The notes under the pieces were generated by a model, which saw only the letters and a list, made by a program, of their open reading frames with translations, was not told where the DNA came from and did no database searches. From the NCBI GenBank assembly GCA_900708905.1, contig CAADRB010000031.1, positions 75,480 to 139,479 of the forward strand: a DNA stretch of 64,000 bases, written 5' to 3'. Source of the DNA: Hymenolepis diminuta (Eukaryota > Platyhelminthes > Cestoda > Cyclophyllidea > Hymenolepididae). The translations under genes and the position numbers were made by a program. Shown here piece after piece: positions 50,701-63,760 of the stretch. Within the stretch, counting starts at the first letter, position 1; every line of letters begins with the position of its first letter.

Positions 50701-52695
50701 ATAATTTGCTCTGTGCTTATCAGAGTACAGCCGGTAATGTGGATGGCTAACCGCATTTTTCCTCATATATGCTCCTAAACAAGTAGAGTGTTGCTAAACT
50801 TATGTAAGTAACATAATTCAGAGAATATTCGGTGAAGAGCAGGAAAACGAAAGGGATGGGAAGGAGTGAGCAGCTCATAAGGGATACCTCATAATACCTT
50901 TTTCCTTTCCAAGCCAAGCGTGAACAGGGAAGTAACTGCACAATTATACAATTCAAAATTTTTAAGTAATGTTGTTGGCTTTAAAATTAATTTACTTCAG
51001 AAAAATGAACATTTTCCTTCTCTAGGATTTTCCCATGCACGTTTTCAATATTCTTCATTGTTTATAGCTTGAATAATTTGATTGTTGATAGTTTCCCCTT
51101 AAAACGATATGAATTCTCAGGATTTTTCCCAAAGCGTTAGGTATTATCATTAAACTCTGCAGTAGTATTCACTTTAATTTGTTTAGATAGAGATTTGATA
51201 CAACGGTGAATAACTTTCCGGCAGACAGTTTACTTGTTTCGGACATATCTGATTTAAGAAAATGCATACCATTAAGTTGTTCCCTTTAATAAGAGGGGAC
51301 AAATGAATCGAAACGGCATGACCAACATCACAATGTAATTAATTTCTCATTAGGCTCAAATATAGCGAGCATAAACAAAATCAGAAATCATGGACCCAAA
51401 TTCTGAAATTCGTAGATTAGGGCATGCCAAAGTGAACCGCAATCTTTAAATTAAGAGTGATTAATCTGGCGAGTTAAGATTCGAAGTAAAGTCAGACATT
51501 TTTGATGCCCTGACTTTCCTGAAGTCGACTCGACCCATCCCTCCTTTTATGACCTATTATTCCTGGTGTTCCTATGCCTTACCGTGATTAGAAAATGTTA
51601 TTAGTTGGGTCTCCTATTTATAATAATATAAACTTCCCAAAAAGCCTAAACGATTCTCCCTAGAAAATACTGTCTCGTTATTAGATTGTATATCCTTAAA
51701 GGATAACTTTATATACAGTCTTTTCCAGGAGACCCTCAGATTCATTGATCGGAATTTTGTGTACAAGTTTAATTGTATGTATTTACAATAGTTTCAAATT
51801 TTACTTTGACTTCATTGAAAGTGCCTATTTTATAAACTAATACTTTTAAAATATCATTTCAAATGCGAATCCTAAATTAGCATATTACTATAACACACTG
51901 TTACTCCTTTCTGATTTCTTATGGCCAAATGCAGAAAAAAAGAAATAAACTATATTAGTAGTCGAATAACTGGCACAGTCATGGATCAGGTGGATATATA
52001 AGTAAATGTTCCGATTTATAGAAAAACAGAGCCAAGAAATATAATCTTTTGTGTAGATTGATAAGTAACTCACCTAGGTGATCTACTTCATCGTGTAGTA
52101 GAAGGACCAAAAAACTTCCTAAATAAAAGTTTCTGATCGAAAAGAGTAATGAAATTTGTCTACAACTTTTTGAGTATTCACTCTCTTTTACAAATTTGGA
52201 CATTGATTAGATCAGCCTAATATATTTTATAGCCTGATAATCACGAATTATATCCTTTCACACGTTTTCCACCTAGAGATTGTTTTCATGACGAGTACTA
52301 ATGGTTAGATTTAAATATCTACTTGAGTACATAATGATGAAAGGGATTTTTGATCGTCTTCTCACTTAACAAAAAGTAGTTAATTTCTTAAATGCGAAAT
52401 TTGCTTACTTGTGTAATGAAGAACTGGTTCAAATTTTAATGTTTCAGATTACCAATAAAAATGGTCATTTCTTTTACGTACTTTGTGTAAGGTAATCATA
52501 CTGTTGATTGTCCATAAACACGGAAAGAATATCAAAATACCTCAGAAATGGTCAATCGGTGTCACTATTGGAGAAAAATCAAGGTAACAAAACGAAATTT
52601 GCTGTTCTATAGCCCACAAATAGGAAATAATTAATAAAATAATCACAAAAATGACAATCAAAAATAAAAAGTGACATAGATTTGTTTATTTATAG

Positions 52696-52937
52696 TCATT
52701 TTTGAATTACACAATTAAAAATATTCCTGTTTTTAATGTGTTCAGAGTTATTTTTGCTTGTATTACAATACTGCATTTTACATTAAACGCGGGCCATCGG
52801 CAAAATCGTGGAATTGAACAAAATGTGGTGAAAGAAATGATTGATCTAGAAAAGGATAGAAAAAGTCGGAAATTCATTGATGAGAACTTTTGCCACCTGA
52901 TTAATTTAAATGTGTTATTTCACCTAACAAAAAATTG
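52696..52937 (+). other. Candidate internal exon, unrecognised
   Basis: Open from an acceptor-like TTATTTATAG (AG at 52694-52695) to a consensus GTAAGT donor at 52938, 242 nt, phase 0 to 2. The peptide has one hydrophobic run (FNVFRVIFACITILHF) and a charged stretch (EMIDLEKDRKSRKF). It resembles no family I recognise. Two good splice sites framing an 80-codon frame are suggestive, but AT-rich DNA gives such pairs by chance. Confidence 0.2.
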
Positions 52938-55900
52938 GTAAGTGACAATTTAAATTTGATTGTCAATAAACAATAATTACGCATTTATTCATTCTTTTTA
53001 ATAGCTCTCTACTGATATTATAAATTTATTTTTGTTAAACATCCATAATGGTAAAATATTTAGAGGAGTCCCAAACTCATGCTCTATGTCATGCACGCGG
53101 CATTTGCCGATTTCTGTTCAAGGAATATTCGACTTATTCTTATAAGAGGTTTCATATGCATATTAGTTTAAATAATCGTTATACTCATTGAAGCGCGGCG
53201 TTTGGTGGTGGGATTCCGCTTTACAGCCCCAGAAGTGAGAAAAGCAAACTCCTCTGATCATCTTTTGACCAATGTTAACCAGCACTGTTGATAATGTCGT
53301 TCAATCCATTCCACCAGTGAGAATCAAACCCCGGCTCCAAACATTTTTGATGTACGCAGTAAATGTAATGTCTTCGGTAATTGTACAAATTTGGCACATT
53401 TCACTTAAAGCTTCTTTGGTTAGTTACCATGAGAAGCTGTAGTGAGCTTTGTTTTTGTCAAACGCATCACTACCGGTCTCATATACTTCCACTTGGCTGC
53501 ATGAGATAAAATAAATCAACACAAACGTAAATCAACTGGTCATCGAGCTCTAAATATAGTGGGTGTAATATCAGTCATCAAACTGGGAATCAGAGTATGA
53601 AGATCGAATTTTTCAATATTTTCTATCTAAAACATTAACAACTCAATACTCCCCATTATTTATGGATATTGTTGAACTCTCCTCGTTTCATACTTTATTT
53701 GAATCATTTGCTGTTTTCCATATTCAGAGACTTTTCAAATTGTGTCATATTAATTTCGAAATCATTCTAGAAGCTTGACGTTCTAAAATTTCTATTGAAT
53801 TATCCAATTGCATAATGCAAATGAATAAAAAATGTAATATTGACCGATCGTACGAATATTCAAGACAAAATAATTGCTTGAGAAAAAGAAACATAATGAC
53901 TATTTGGCAAACCGAGGTAGAAGATAGTTTCATTAAAGAAGCATCTGTCATATCAAGGAAGTGAAAAACACTAGAGAAATTAGATATGTCAATCAGGAGA
54001 AAAGTTTTAGGATTTTATACCTAGGTAAAAAATTGGATCTACATATAATTATCTTAATAAGTAACTGATTTGAATACCAGTCTGAACGTTTATACGCAAG
54101 TGAATAATCCTTAATAAATAAAGAGAGACACGGAGATATTTTGCCAATTGAGTAAGATCAGTAAAAAGAGTAACCCATATTTTGATCAGATTTTAGAAGA
54201 CTCTTTTCTTCAAACTGCGCAATGCACTCTTTTTAAATTCGATTTAAAATGATTCTATTTTGATTATTGATGAATTAAAGAATACTCGGAAAATGTGATT
54301 TGTTTTACAAAATACTTAATTCGGCGAATGTCATGGAGAATATTGTTTTTGATCACCATCAAAAGTACTGGCAAGAAAATTCATCCATATATTGCTAAAA
54401 TTTTTACTTCGAATGAAAGGTTAATCTTGTCAAAACTTATTGATGGCATCATGTTGGCGTATTCACTGTTCCTTCTGGCCAAGCCGAATTATTTTTTCTC
54501 TAGTGGCTGATAAGCACTCTGAGGTTGTTTTGCCAACTGATGTAAATTTCAGGGATAAAAAACGAAAGCACGGCATTATTTTTCAAGCGATCGCTCAAAA
54601 AAATCAACCGTAAATTAAATTTGCTCCTGTCAAAAGTATCTGACATTTTCCATTTTGATTTACCTATAGAGAGCACTCTTAGCGGTTTTCTAATAAAGGG
54701 ATTTCATTTAAACTCCAATATCATTAAATAAATGCTTACGGAGGTAGTAAAACATTTCTCTCTCGCATTACAAAAATGATATAACCACTTTTTAAATAAC
54801 TCCCAACTTCTTTATTGTTTAGTTTATCTTAATCATCCTTATTTTCTCCTTCTAGTTATACTTATGCGGAAAAAGGTATTTCAATTGATTATTAATTATT
54901 ATTATGAATTAAGTAATTATCAATTGAAGTGGAGAAATTTAAAAAAATGTTATGTTTAGAGTATTGAAATCTATAAAGGTAAACGTGAACAGATTGACTA
55001 ACACCATGAAATGGTTAGATAAAGGAGAATAATTTTTATTCAGGAAAAATTAAATTAACAATTTATTGTTAATTATTCTTAAAGTTTACATATTTATTGA
55101 AATGGGCTAAATTGGAAACATTTGCCTTGCATAATTTTGAAGTAAAGCCCACCATTAACGCAATTACGTGTTATTATTGAGTTCTATGATTTGTAATAAG
55201 GTTATAACATTTACAAGCCTCCGAAACTAATGCAGAGGAGTTATGAATTGATGCAATTTTATATATAAAATGAAGGTAAAGAACTGGTTAGTTTAGAACT
55301 ACTTCTCCATAATAGTGCCTGTGATAGGATAAACTTTTTTATTCATTAATGGAAGTGTTAAAAATCCCTGATTTGGTGAGTGCTACCTTTGAACCTCTCC
55401 GATTGGGAACCAGCATTCTATTGCTCCCCCAATAAGTAGCATTATTTACTTTATTCATCATTAGATACGAAACTTTGAGCGTCGATTTAAAGGTCTTTTA
55501 AATATTGGGAGATCGATCACCTTAAACTTACTCCTTATATAATAAATCTCGAGAAGGCCAACTATATTTATTTGGTTTTCTCTTCGATAACTCTGCATGT
55601 AGGTACAATTTAAATAATGATAAGCTGATTTTAATAAATGAATTTAGTCATAATAATTCAGAAAATAGAAAAAATACTTTTGTGATAAAGCTTCAGCATT
55701 TGAAGAAATACTGTGTACGTACGTAAGCCAATTTTTTGCTAATCAAATATCCAAAAACAATCCTTAATATAAACAGAGTTTTGTTTTGCATTAGTGAAGC
55801 AAGAGTAAAATGAGGGGTCCTCCTTACTCCATCTCTTTTTCTGCTTTTCTGTAACAGCATTTGTGTCGTCACCGACGACGTTTAGGGGAAGCGGTGAATT

Positions 55901-57394
55901 ATGTTAATAAGATGGTCGGCATAAATGCGTAGTGGTCCCAGCATATCTCTATGCAGGACATGTGTGCACATGCGAGAATGTTAATTTATGACAAAACTTG
56001 CACATTTTATGAGAATTCAAATCAGATTCTGCCGAATTGCCAACAGTAATGCTGATTTTATTAAATGAGTTTGGTGAATTTAGGCATGAGTCATTAACAA
56101 TACAATGGTCTTGTGTTTATTCTATTAATAGTTTCAATTCTGAGAAGCACACAATTTGATTTTGTGGCTATATCATTAGTATTTACTGGGAAATTAATCG
56201 GAATTCAAGCCTATTATAAAGTGTTATCAAAACTTGGCAAAAAGGATGGAAGGGAACTGTATGAATAGTTCAGTCCTAGAAAATTACACTTTGTAGGAGC
56301 AAAGACTATCGGCCACGAGCAGATAACCAAGGAACAATTATCCAGGGAATTGAGTCACGAGTAAAGCAGGATTTATCGAACACAGTAATTGAAGGTAGAG
56401 GTAGAGAAATTGTAAGAGCAGGAAAAGCAGACGAATATAGTGAGAGTGTGAGAATCAAAGGTCTGTACAGCTAGTCTTTGTAACCGAAAGTTTGTTGGTG
56501 CTTACAGGTAGAAACTGAGCTATCAAAAGAAGAACAGATACAAATCATTGATCAAGTTTCTCCAACGTAATGAAAATTGCTCAAATACACCCGAAAACTT
56601 AAACATAATTTCTCATCAGAACGGATTAAATTAGTGCTGCTCAAAAACGAAAAAGTCTTTTAAAAATGTTGAGGAATCTTTCAATATCCATTTAACTGTT
56701 CAAAGTTATATTAACTTATTTGAAAATCGTTCGAATTTTGATAATTTGAGAATTTTTTAATATAGTCATTCACTTAGGATATTTTCTTTTTCCTGGACTG
56801 ACTGAAGGCCAGTGTGGCATACCAGCGTCCTTGAGATCAGTACCGATGCGCACGTTGACAGCTGAAACATAGATACTCTTTGTGACTGCACTGCTTTGAA
56901 GAATTCACCTTGTAACGTTTAACTGCGCTTTTAAATATATTTCCATTCATTCGATGTTATATCATAGAGCAATTTATTTTTGTTTTAAATTGGAAGTATT
57001 GGAGGTATGGTTCCGCAGAAAACTAGATCCATTATCCTGACTTATTAAAAACGATCAATTCACATGTTGTAATGATAAAAGTCAGAATTACAGTTAGCGG
57101 ATCTCATCTTGATTATGCTTTAGCCTGAAAAACCTATTTAGCAGTAAACTTAGAGAAGAATTTAATGAGCATAAAACTAGGTTTTAAAATTTTCTCTAAC
57201 TGATTAGTTTTATAAATAATATTACTTTTCAAAAATTTGACCAGATAAATAAATCATTCATTAAATTGCAGCAAAAGTGCCATTTAATTTTTTGTAAATG
57301 AAAGTAATTGAACAAATTCATTTTTGAACCTTAATGTGCAAAACCATGTTAGCTCTTACCATCTGCTTGAATCTAAGATGTTAGAAAAAATTGA
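52938..57394. other. Intergenic stretch
   Basis: One inverted SINE-like copy (53215-53375) and a small palindrome near 54870-54925 (TTCAATTGAT ... ATCAATTGAA). No other content recognised. Confidence 0.55.
53215..53375 (-). mobile_element. SINE-like copy, inverted, upstream flank
   Basis: Reverse complement has head B box GGGGTTTGATTCTC with GGAGCC before it, then TGGAATGGATTGAACG. Partial body follows. Confidence 0.6.
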
Positions 57395-57676
57395 TTGACC
57401 AATTATCCGGGTAAGGCATTAAGTTCTGGATGCCCGAACGTGAATTTGTTAAGGAAAGAGTGTATAAGTATTGAAAGTTGTAAATTATTTCTATTCAACC
57501 AAGTTTTAGTCGTAGTACTTTTGGCATTATTCCTTTTACATTTGCCCTTCTTCCTTCTCTGTGGTTGTCCTTTATTCTACAAAAGCCATGTACATTGGCT
57601 TGGGTTGGCCTTGGTCTATCTTATTTCCGTTATGGTGGGAGTTATTGTAATTGGAGGATTTCACTATTTTAAATGA
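57395..57676 (+). other. Candidate ORF or last exon with two membrane segments
   Basis: 94-codon frame including the stop at 57674-57676, with no ATG near its start; if real it is a terminal exon. It encodes two strongly hydrophobic segments (LVVVLLALFLLHLPFFLLCG and WLGLALVYLISVMVGVIVIG) joined by a short polar loop, CPLFYKSHVH. No family recognised. Possible acceptors inside are weak (TATTTCTATTCAACCAAG). Hydrophobicity may simply reflect T-rich DNA. Confidence 0.2.
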
Positions 57677-60600
57677 TCGAAGAAAAGTGGTTCCTGCACC
57701 TAACTTGGACAGAGTAATTACATTCTAATGCATCATTGATATATTAATCAGTATGCTGGGCTATTTTGGTTGTAATACGTGCACAGGTGTGCACAAAACA
57801 ATTTTAATAATTTCCCCAAAACTTGACTCAGTGAATTATAAAATGCACCAATAATTACTGCTAATTATTTTCCAAACTTTAATGCCTCTCCAAAATATGA
57901 AAGAGAACCCATATTATAAGAACTATATGAAACTTAGTAAAGGCAGGTTTCCTTTATTCTATTGGCTTCAACCAAACGAAATATTTCACATATAGTCCAA
58001 AATAATTGGTATTGTTAAAATGGGCCTCCAACGCTCGTGCTTTTAAACAAAAAGAGCTGAACTTAGTATGATATAAGTAAACTTATATGATGACCTACAA
58101 TAAGATATCTCGGCTAGAAGAAGGAAAAACACAAAGTCTCGTTGTTATAGGGAAAAGTTATTACGATTCAATAATTATGAAAATAAATAAATAAACTCTA
58201 AACTGTAAAAATTTCGTAATAGTGGAAAAGGAAATGACTTGAATCTGCAAGACTGATCCTTATTGATCAAAATAAACGTTTGATAACCACTAAGCATAGC
58301 AGAGAAGCATAGGGATAAATCATGCAACTTGAGTTTTGGAAAGTGAACTGTCTATTTCGTAAACAATGGACAGCACGAGTCTGTATTTTATCGATCACCT
58401 CTCCTTTACGGTTCGTTGGACTCCCTGTTATTCGGTATCAGATGAAAACATAGTTTTGTGCCCGGGAATAAGAAATAAATAATGACAATTTCCTTCTTGT
58501 TACTATTACTTCATGAAAAACTTCTTAACTTGCATGCTTTAATCAACGAAAAGTTAGTGTGAACTATTTACTTCATTTTCTGATAAATGAATATGATATT
58601 TAATAATCCTTGCGAAAATTGTTTAACTGACTCAACCCGAAGACAGCTCATCTAAAAATCTCGATTATATACTGCCTTTGCGCACAAAGGAGACATTGAA
58701 TAGACTGCAATAAAGAAAATGTGTTGCATCTAGAAATTGCTGCGCATGCATCAAACGGCCGACTTAAAATGGTTGTCCACTATTTAGGGAAGTTCTGAGT
58801 CCTTGATTTAACTAGCTCTGCTCTTACATCCAAGCCGACAACAAATTTATCTACAAAAGTGTTCGATAGAAGACTCAGATATCTTAAAAATATCTTAGTC
58901 AGCTTTTAATGGAAATAGGCCCATATTTATAACACACATGTAATGAGAAAAACCAAAACCATGAATATTTCTGAGGATTATGGAAACTTTCGATGTATCT
59001 TCGCATATTAATCCATTCATTACTAGTTCCTGTATATTAAGGTCAGAAAATATTATTAAGTTACTATAGTTGATAGTTGAACAAGTAATTAAACCTCAAA
59101 TACCTGATCATGAGTTGCAGAAGATGCTGATGAGTTTAAGGGGCATGACTGATGGATTAATGCCACTAATTCGAAGTTCCGAATATTGCGAACTTGAACT
59201 CATCCAGAAACTTTGGGTTAATATTAGGGAAAATGTAATTTAGGAACATTTTTATATACCCTTATAATAATGTAAACGACTTAATGCTTTTAGAATTTGT
59301 ACGAAATAAAGCTCTCGACACTCCGATTTATTTGATATTCCTATTTACCCCTATCTCCTACTTTTTCACGTATTACGGGATTGCTGTGTTATTTCGCGTG
59401 TTCAGGCGATATGTCATACCCTAAATTTCTATTGTTTTGCATTGCCATGTGTAATAATAACATCGGTAGAATGAGAGTTCACATCATGTCTGGGGTTGTT
59501 GGATAAAGAATGTCTTGAAATAATAATTGGAAAGAAGGATTCAAGAGAAAATAGTTGCTCAGATAAAACGAAAGATCTGATGATGTTCAGAAGTGTGTGA
59601 AACTTACAGGTCACCCTAAATATTTCGTTTTTTATTTGGATTATTTGTGGTCTAATTGCTTATAGGATTGATAACGTGAATCATGAAATAAATAAATTTG
59701 TCGAAAACCAAGATCCCATTGATTGATAGTTAAGACCGCTAACTTGACTACATTTTGTACATGAATGATTGAAATGAAAATGTTCTTAATTTATCAACTA
59801 AATATGACATAGCCATACTAAAATTGTTGTGGTATCAAGACAAGGTCTGTCGTTAGACATTCGTGGTGGAGGCGCCAGTTGGGAAGAGCATTTTAAGTGA
59901 TGAATGTGGGATTGAGGTGGAAATGTACCATCTGCTCAGCTCCAGATGCTCATGCTTTGCCATGGCTGAGTAATAATGGTGATTTTCTGGTATAGCAATT
60001 ACTATGTCCCTTAAGACCTATGAGTGAGAATATGAACTTAAAAATTTATGAAGATACAAATAAATTTTTTGGTGAAACCCATCGAAGGTCATATGTGAAA
60101 TTCTCTGAAATTTGAGCCATTTGGGAATCATGTAAGACTTCATTTTCATTAAAAGAATAACCTTTTTTAGACGAATATCTTCCTTATCATTTTGCTGCGT
60201 TCAAAGCTGCTCTGCAAATTACTATAATGCACAGAATTATCACTATCTAGGAATTGCGTTCTAGAGTATAACCGATTGAATTCAGCATTTTATGTCGCAG
60301 ATGTAAACTGAAAACAAGTTAGGAGGGAGGCAAAGCTAAACATTGAATTCTACAGACTTCGTTCTTTTGAAGGCTTTAAATCTTTTTGTCCAATTGCTTT
60401 CGCTTCAATTTATGAATAAATGGATCTGTAAATAGACTAGATAATTTTAAAAGTGCTAATGGAATTTCATTTAAAAGCTCTTGTAGTAATATATTCATAG
60501 TAATTCGATTACTTGCGTGTTAGTTGGTATTAACACACCCGATATCTGATATCTTCCACTTATCATATTTCCGGATATTAAATATAAATTGATATTTTAT

Positions 60601-61999
60601 AGAGCCCCATGCTGTAAGCAATGTTACTCTTAAACACTCTCGTTCTTTATTTACTCAAATAAGAACATTCAGATTTGGAGAATTGAAATACTTTACAGAT
60701 TTTAAGGTTGAAATATCCAATAAATAATCATATTTAAAGCATTAAACTTGGGCATCTCAGACATAGATAATACAGTTTTGATCAAAATAGAGATTAAACT
60801 TGCCTGGTAATTATGAAATTTAACTGGATTCTGATAAATAAAAAAGATGCACGATGAAAATAAACATATATGAATGCATCGAAAGGGTTGTCTGAAACTT
60901 CTAGGAGACATCGTGAGAAAGTGCGGGGGAAATCCATTTGATTTGACAAAAGGAAAGTATCCTTGAGACATATCACTGCATGTGGACAAATGGTCCTTGA
61001 TCCGCAGTCTTAGCATATGTGCTCGGCGGCCACCGTCTCACTCTTATACTAAGCTGACGGAAAATGTAAGGAACATTAAAAAGAAAAGGTGGATTAGTTG
61101 AGCCCACCCCAATCTACTGACAGAAAGATGATGAAGTGATTATATGTGCTCACATGTCAGGCGTTGTGATCGATATTTAGTCAAAGGAAAAGAATAAGGT
61201 TCTCAAGGATAGTGTTTTAGGCTCGAGAGTGCTTGAAAATCGCGGTCGATTAATCTCATTTGAAGCGTTAATATTCGGTGTCAACAATAAGGGAAGTTAT
61301 TGATGAAATGCATGAACACAGACGGCAGACAGGGAAGATATCAGATTCCATACTTTAATAAACTCCAAAACGCGCTGTAGATTAAATTGCTTGGAATTGT
61401 AACAAATTTTGGATAGTCAGTGAGAATGCAATGTCATCCTCCACCATTTTTTCCGATATTTTTCATGAAATTCTTGATTTTCATAAGCACCTTCGGTATC
61501 AGCTTTAAATAGGCTAATTGTTTCTACTTTTCAAATAGTTACATTAAGCATATGAAACACTTTTAATTTAATTCAGTATTGCCACCATGCAAACAGTATG
61601 AAATCAGTTATTAACTACCAATTTTTTCATTTGGAATAGGATATTAGTTCATATCATCTAGCTAGCATACTCACTAACACCCAGTCTTTTGGATTTGGTA
61701 AATTCGGGTTTATGCCTTCCCTCACTGTTTGATAAACTTGATTGAAAAAACTCCGATTTGCAAATATCCAAAATAAAACAAATCTTTACTCTTGAAAATC
61801 AATATATGGTTCAACAGGTGTCTTCAAAGCAAGGCTTCAACTGAAAGGAACACTCCTCAATTCTCCAACCATGACGATATTTTTAGACAAAGTATCGTCA
61901 ACCGCGACTCTAGCTATACAGGGCGGAAAAATGATTCAATACTCAAAACTTTGCAAATTTGACACTAATGTTTACTGATGAATGGAATCAGTCAATTCT
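57677..61999. other. Intergenic stretch
   Basis: Short ORFs only. Includes a diverged relative of the inverted-repeat arm (58200-58400) and a segment near 59190-59290 that resembles 45045-45160 (CTCAYCCAGAAAC then GGRTTAA), another old dispersed repeat. Confidence 0.5.
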
Positions 62000-62045
62000 G
62001 TATTTATTTTGTTATTTATTTTATTTATTTATTTATTTTATTTTC
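62000..62045 (+). repeat. TTTA-type microsatellite
   Basis: Tandem TTTA/TTTTA units with small interruptions. Confidence 0.85.
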
Positions 62046-62327
62046 ACCAACATTTTATTCGGTGCTATTAAAGTAGGCGCCGGTCAAACATTAAAATAGG
62101 AAAAAATATAGCCTTAAAATGTTCTATTCATGAATTATAAATGTTGATTAAGGTTTTCATCTTGAAACTAGATTAAGTTTAGAAGGAAAATGGCCCAATT
62201 ATAGTACCTCAAATATACTTTGGAGAAAATTTGTTTATAATTTTATTGCACAGATTGAGTGAATTCTGTGGAGAGATTATTTAAAATTCTATTTCGCCAT
62301 AAACTATTCTGTTTTAATTTTGCCCAG

Positions 62328-62517
62328 CCGATTTGTATTAGTATTATTAATGGCTATTCGATTAACATTTATGGGAAAAATTCATGGAGAAAGTGAAAAT
62401 AGATTATTTTTTGATGATGACCGATATAGAAATTGCATGAGAGAATGTGGTAGATTAACCCATGAAATTATGTCATACCGATTGCTCGTACGACGAAGAA
62501 ATAAAAAAAAGCGATGA
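62328..62517 (+). other. Candidate terminal exon of a small secreted peptide
   Basis: Follows a fair acceptor (TTTTAATTTTGCCCAG, AG at 62326-62327), is open for 62 codons and ends in TGA at 62515-62517. The frame is open further upstream to 62263. An in-frame ATG lies at 62350. The peptide starts with a hydrophobic, signal-like run (RFVLVLLMAIRLTFMG), then an acidic stretch (FFDDDRY), two cysteines spaced C-x3-C (NCMRECGR) and a very basic end (VRRRNKKKR), the layout of a small peptide-hormone precursor. No known neuropeptide matches. It may be chance. Confidence 0.2.
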
Positions 62518-63529
62518 ATTTGGTGAAATTTTAATCTAAGAATGCGAACATCCTGATAATTCAAGAGCTCAGACGAAGCAGGGTTTACCCATTTCCTTAA
62601 TTTGCATTCTTATAAACCCATTTCCTCTTTTTTAAATAAGATTTATCCTTCAAAGGTTAAATTAATCAATCATAATTAAAAATTATGAAATCTAATTAAT
62701 TCTTCAAAGTAAATATATCTGTAAATAAGTCACCATTATTGCTTGAATATCTCTTTACTTGGCAAAATTATTTAAAATATAAAATTTTGTACCCCTAATG
62801 AAGATAAATTTCACAGATACGGGTAAATTAAGTGATATCTACCGAATAAAATCGTTGTTAACTTATCTACCTCAACCTATTTATACATTTAGTTCTCTGT
62901 ACATACTATTATTAACTATGACAATGCAAAAGTATCCGTAAACTTAAATAGGGGGATGGACCATGTGAAATATTCAAGTAAAGAATTAAACATGTGATCA
63001 AATCTGAACATTTAGTCAAATCAGGAGATCAGGATTTGCGCGATTCGAATCACGAAATCATTGAGTTATTCTATCCCTTTTAAGTGGTACAGTTAACTTT
63101 GTAATACTTAAATATCCTAAAGCTAAACTTTAAAATTTAACATATGGATTTCTGGATGGGTCCATGTCCACAATATTCAGAACTTGTTGACCAATTGATT
63201 TGATTATGTGGGTGCTGACATTTTGATCCATTGGTATCAATTAGATGAAAACAGCAGAGACATTTTATGCTAACTAGAGCTCGCTCAAGGTAAAATGTAG
63301 CATGCTAACCTACATTTGTTATACAAATATGTGACTTTGGGAGAGGAAAGTATTGCCATCAGTATTAAGTCTGTTGGGAGTGAAGCGGAGTAAGATTTAA
63401 ATACTTTCATTCTGGACATTAAGTATCTAAGTTTTTTAATATTAGCAGAAAATATGCATCTGGAACAATTTGAGTTAATGAAATTCGGTTGTTGCTTCTT
63501 AAGTCCGTTAATTAATAAAGAGAGCACGT
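62518..63529. other. Intergenic stretch
   Basis: AT-rich, nothing recognised apart from a short B-box-like GCGCGATTCGAATCACG at about 63038-63054 without an A box or cloverleaf. Confidence 0.5.
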
Positions 63530-63760
63530 GTGTTGGTGGCGCAGTGGTCAACGTGGTCATATGCAAAATTAGAGATCACGGGTCGGTTCCCGTGAGAGGA
63601 ATGGCAGGTCGCATTGGTTAAGTTTGGCTAGTAAAAGGGCTGGTGGAATTCGAAATTCTCACCAGGGAGGTTCAATGATGCCACTTCTATTCCGAGATGA
63701 GCGTTGGAAAACGCTCTCCTAAATGGGCTTGGGAATTGTTATTGTTAAATTGATAGTTAC
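63530..63760 (+). mobile_element. tRNA-derived SINE-like element, best copy
   Basis: Starts with a tRNA-like head: pol III A box TGGCGCAGTGG at 63537-63547 and B box GGGTCGGTTCC at 63580-63590. The body follows (AATGGCAGGTCGCATTGGTTAAG, GGTGGAATTCGAAATTCTCACC, GATGAGCGTTGGAAAACGCTC), ending near GGGCTTGGGAATTGTTATTG. Body segments recur about a dozen times in this window in both orientations, so this is a dispersed non-autonomous family. The best-preserved copy here, hence probably the youngest. The partner LINE is not identifiable. Confidence 0.8.

Larger units (their letters stand above)
43721..52695. other. Upstream flank of unc5, no gene seen
   Basis: AT-rich with short chance ORFs only. 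Contains decayed dispersed repeats (44100-44340, 48750-48960) and a SINE-like fragment at 47640-47750. Nothing else recognised. Confidence 0.6.

Noticed and set aside
62000..62045. Regular repeats considered as an array
   Set aside because: Simple TTTA microsatellite, no unique spacers.
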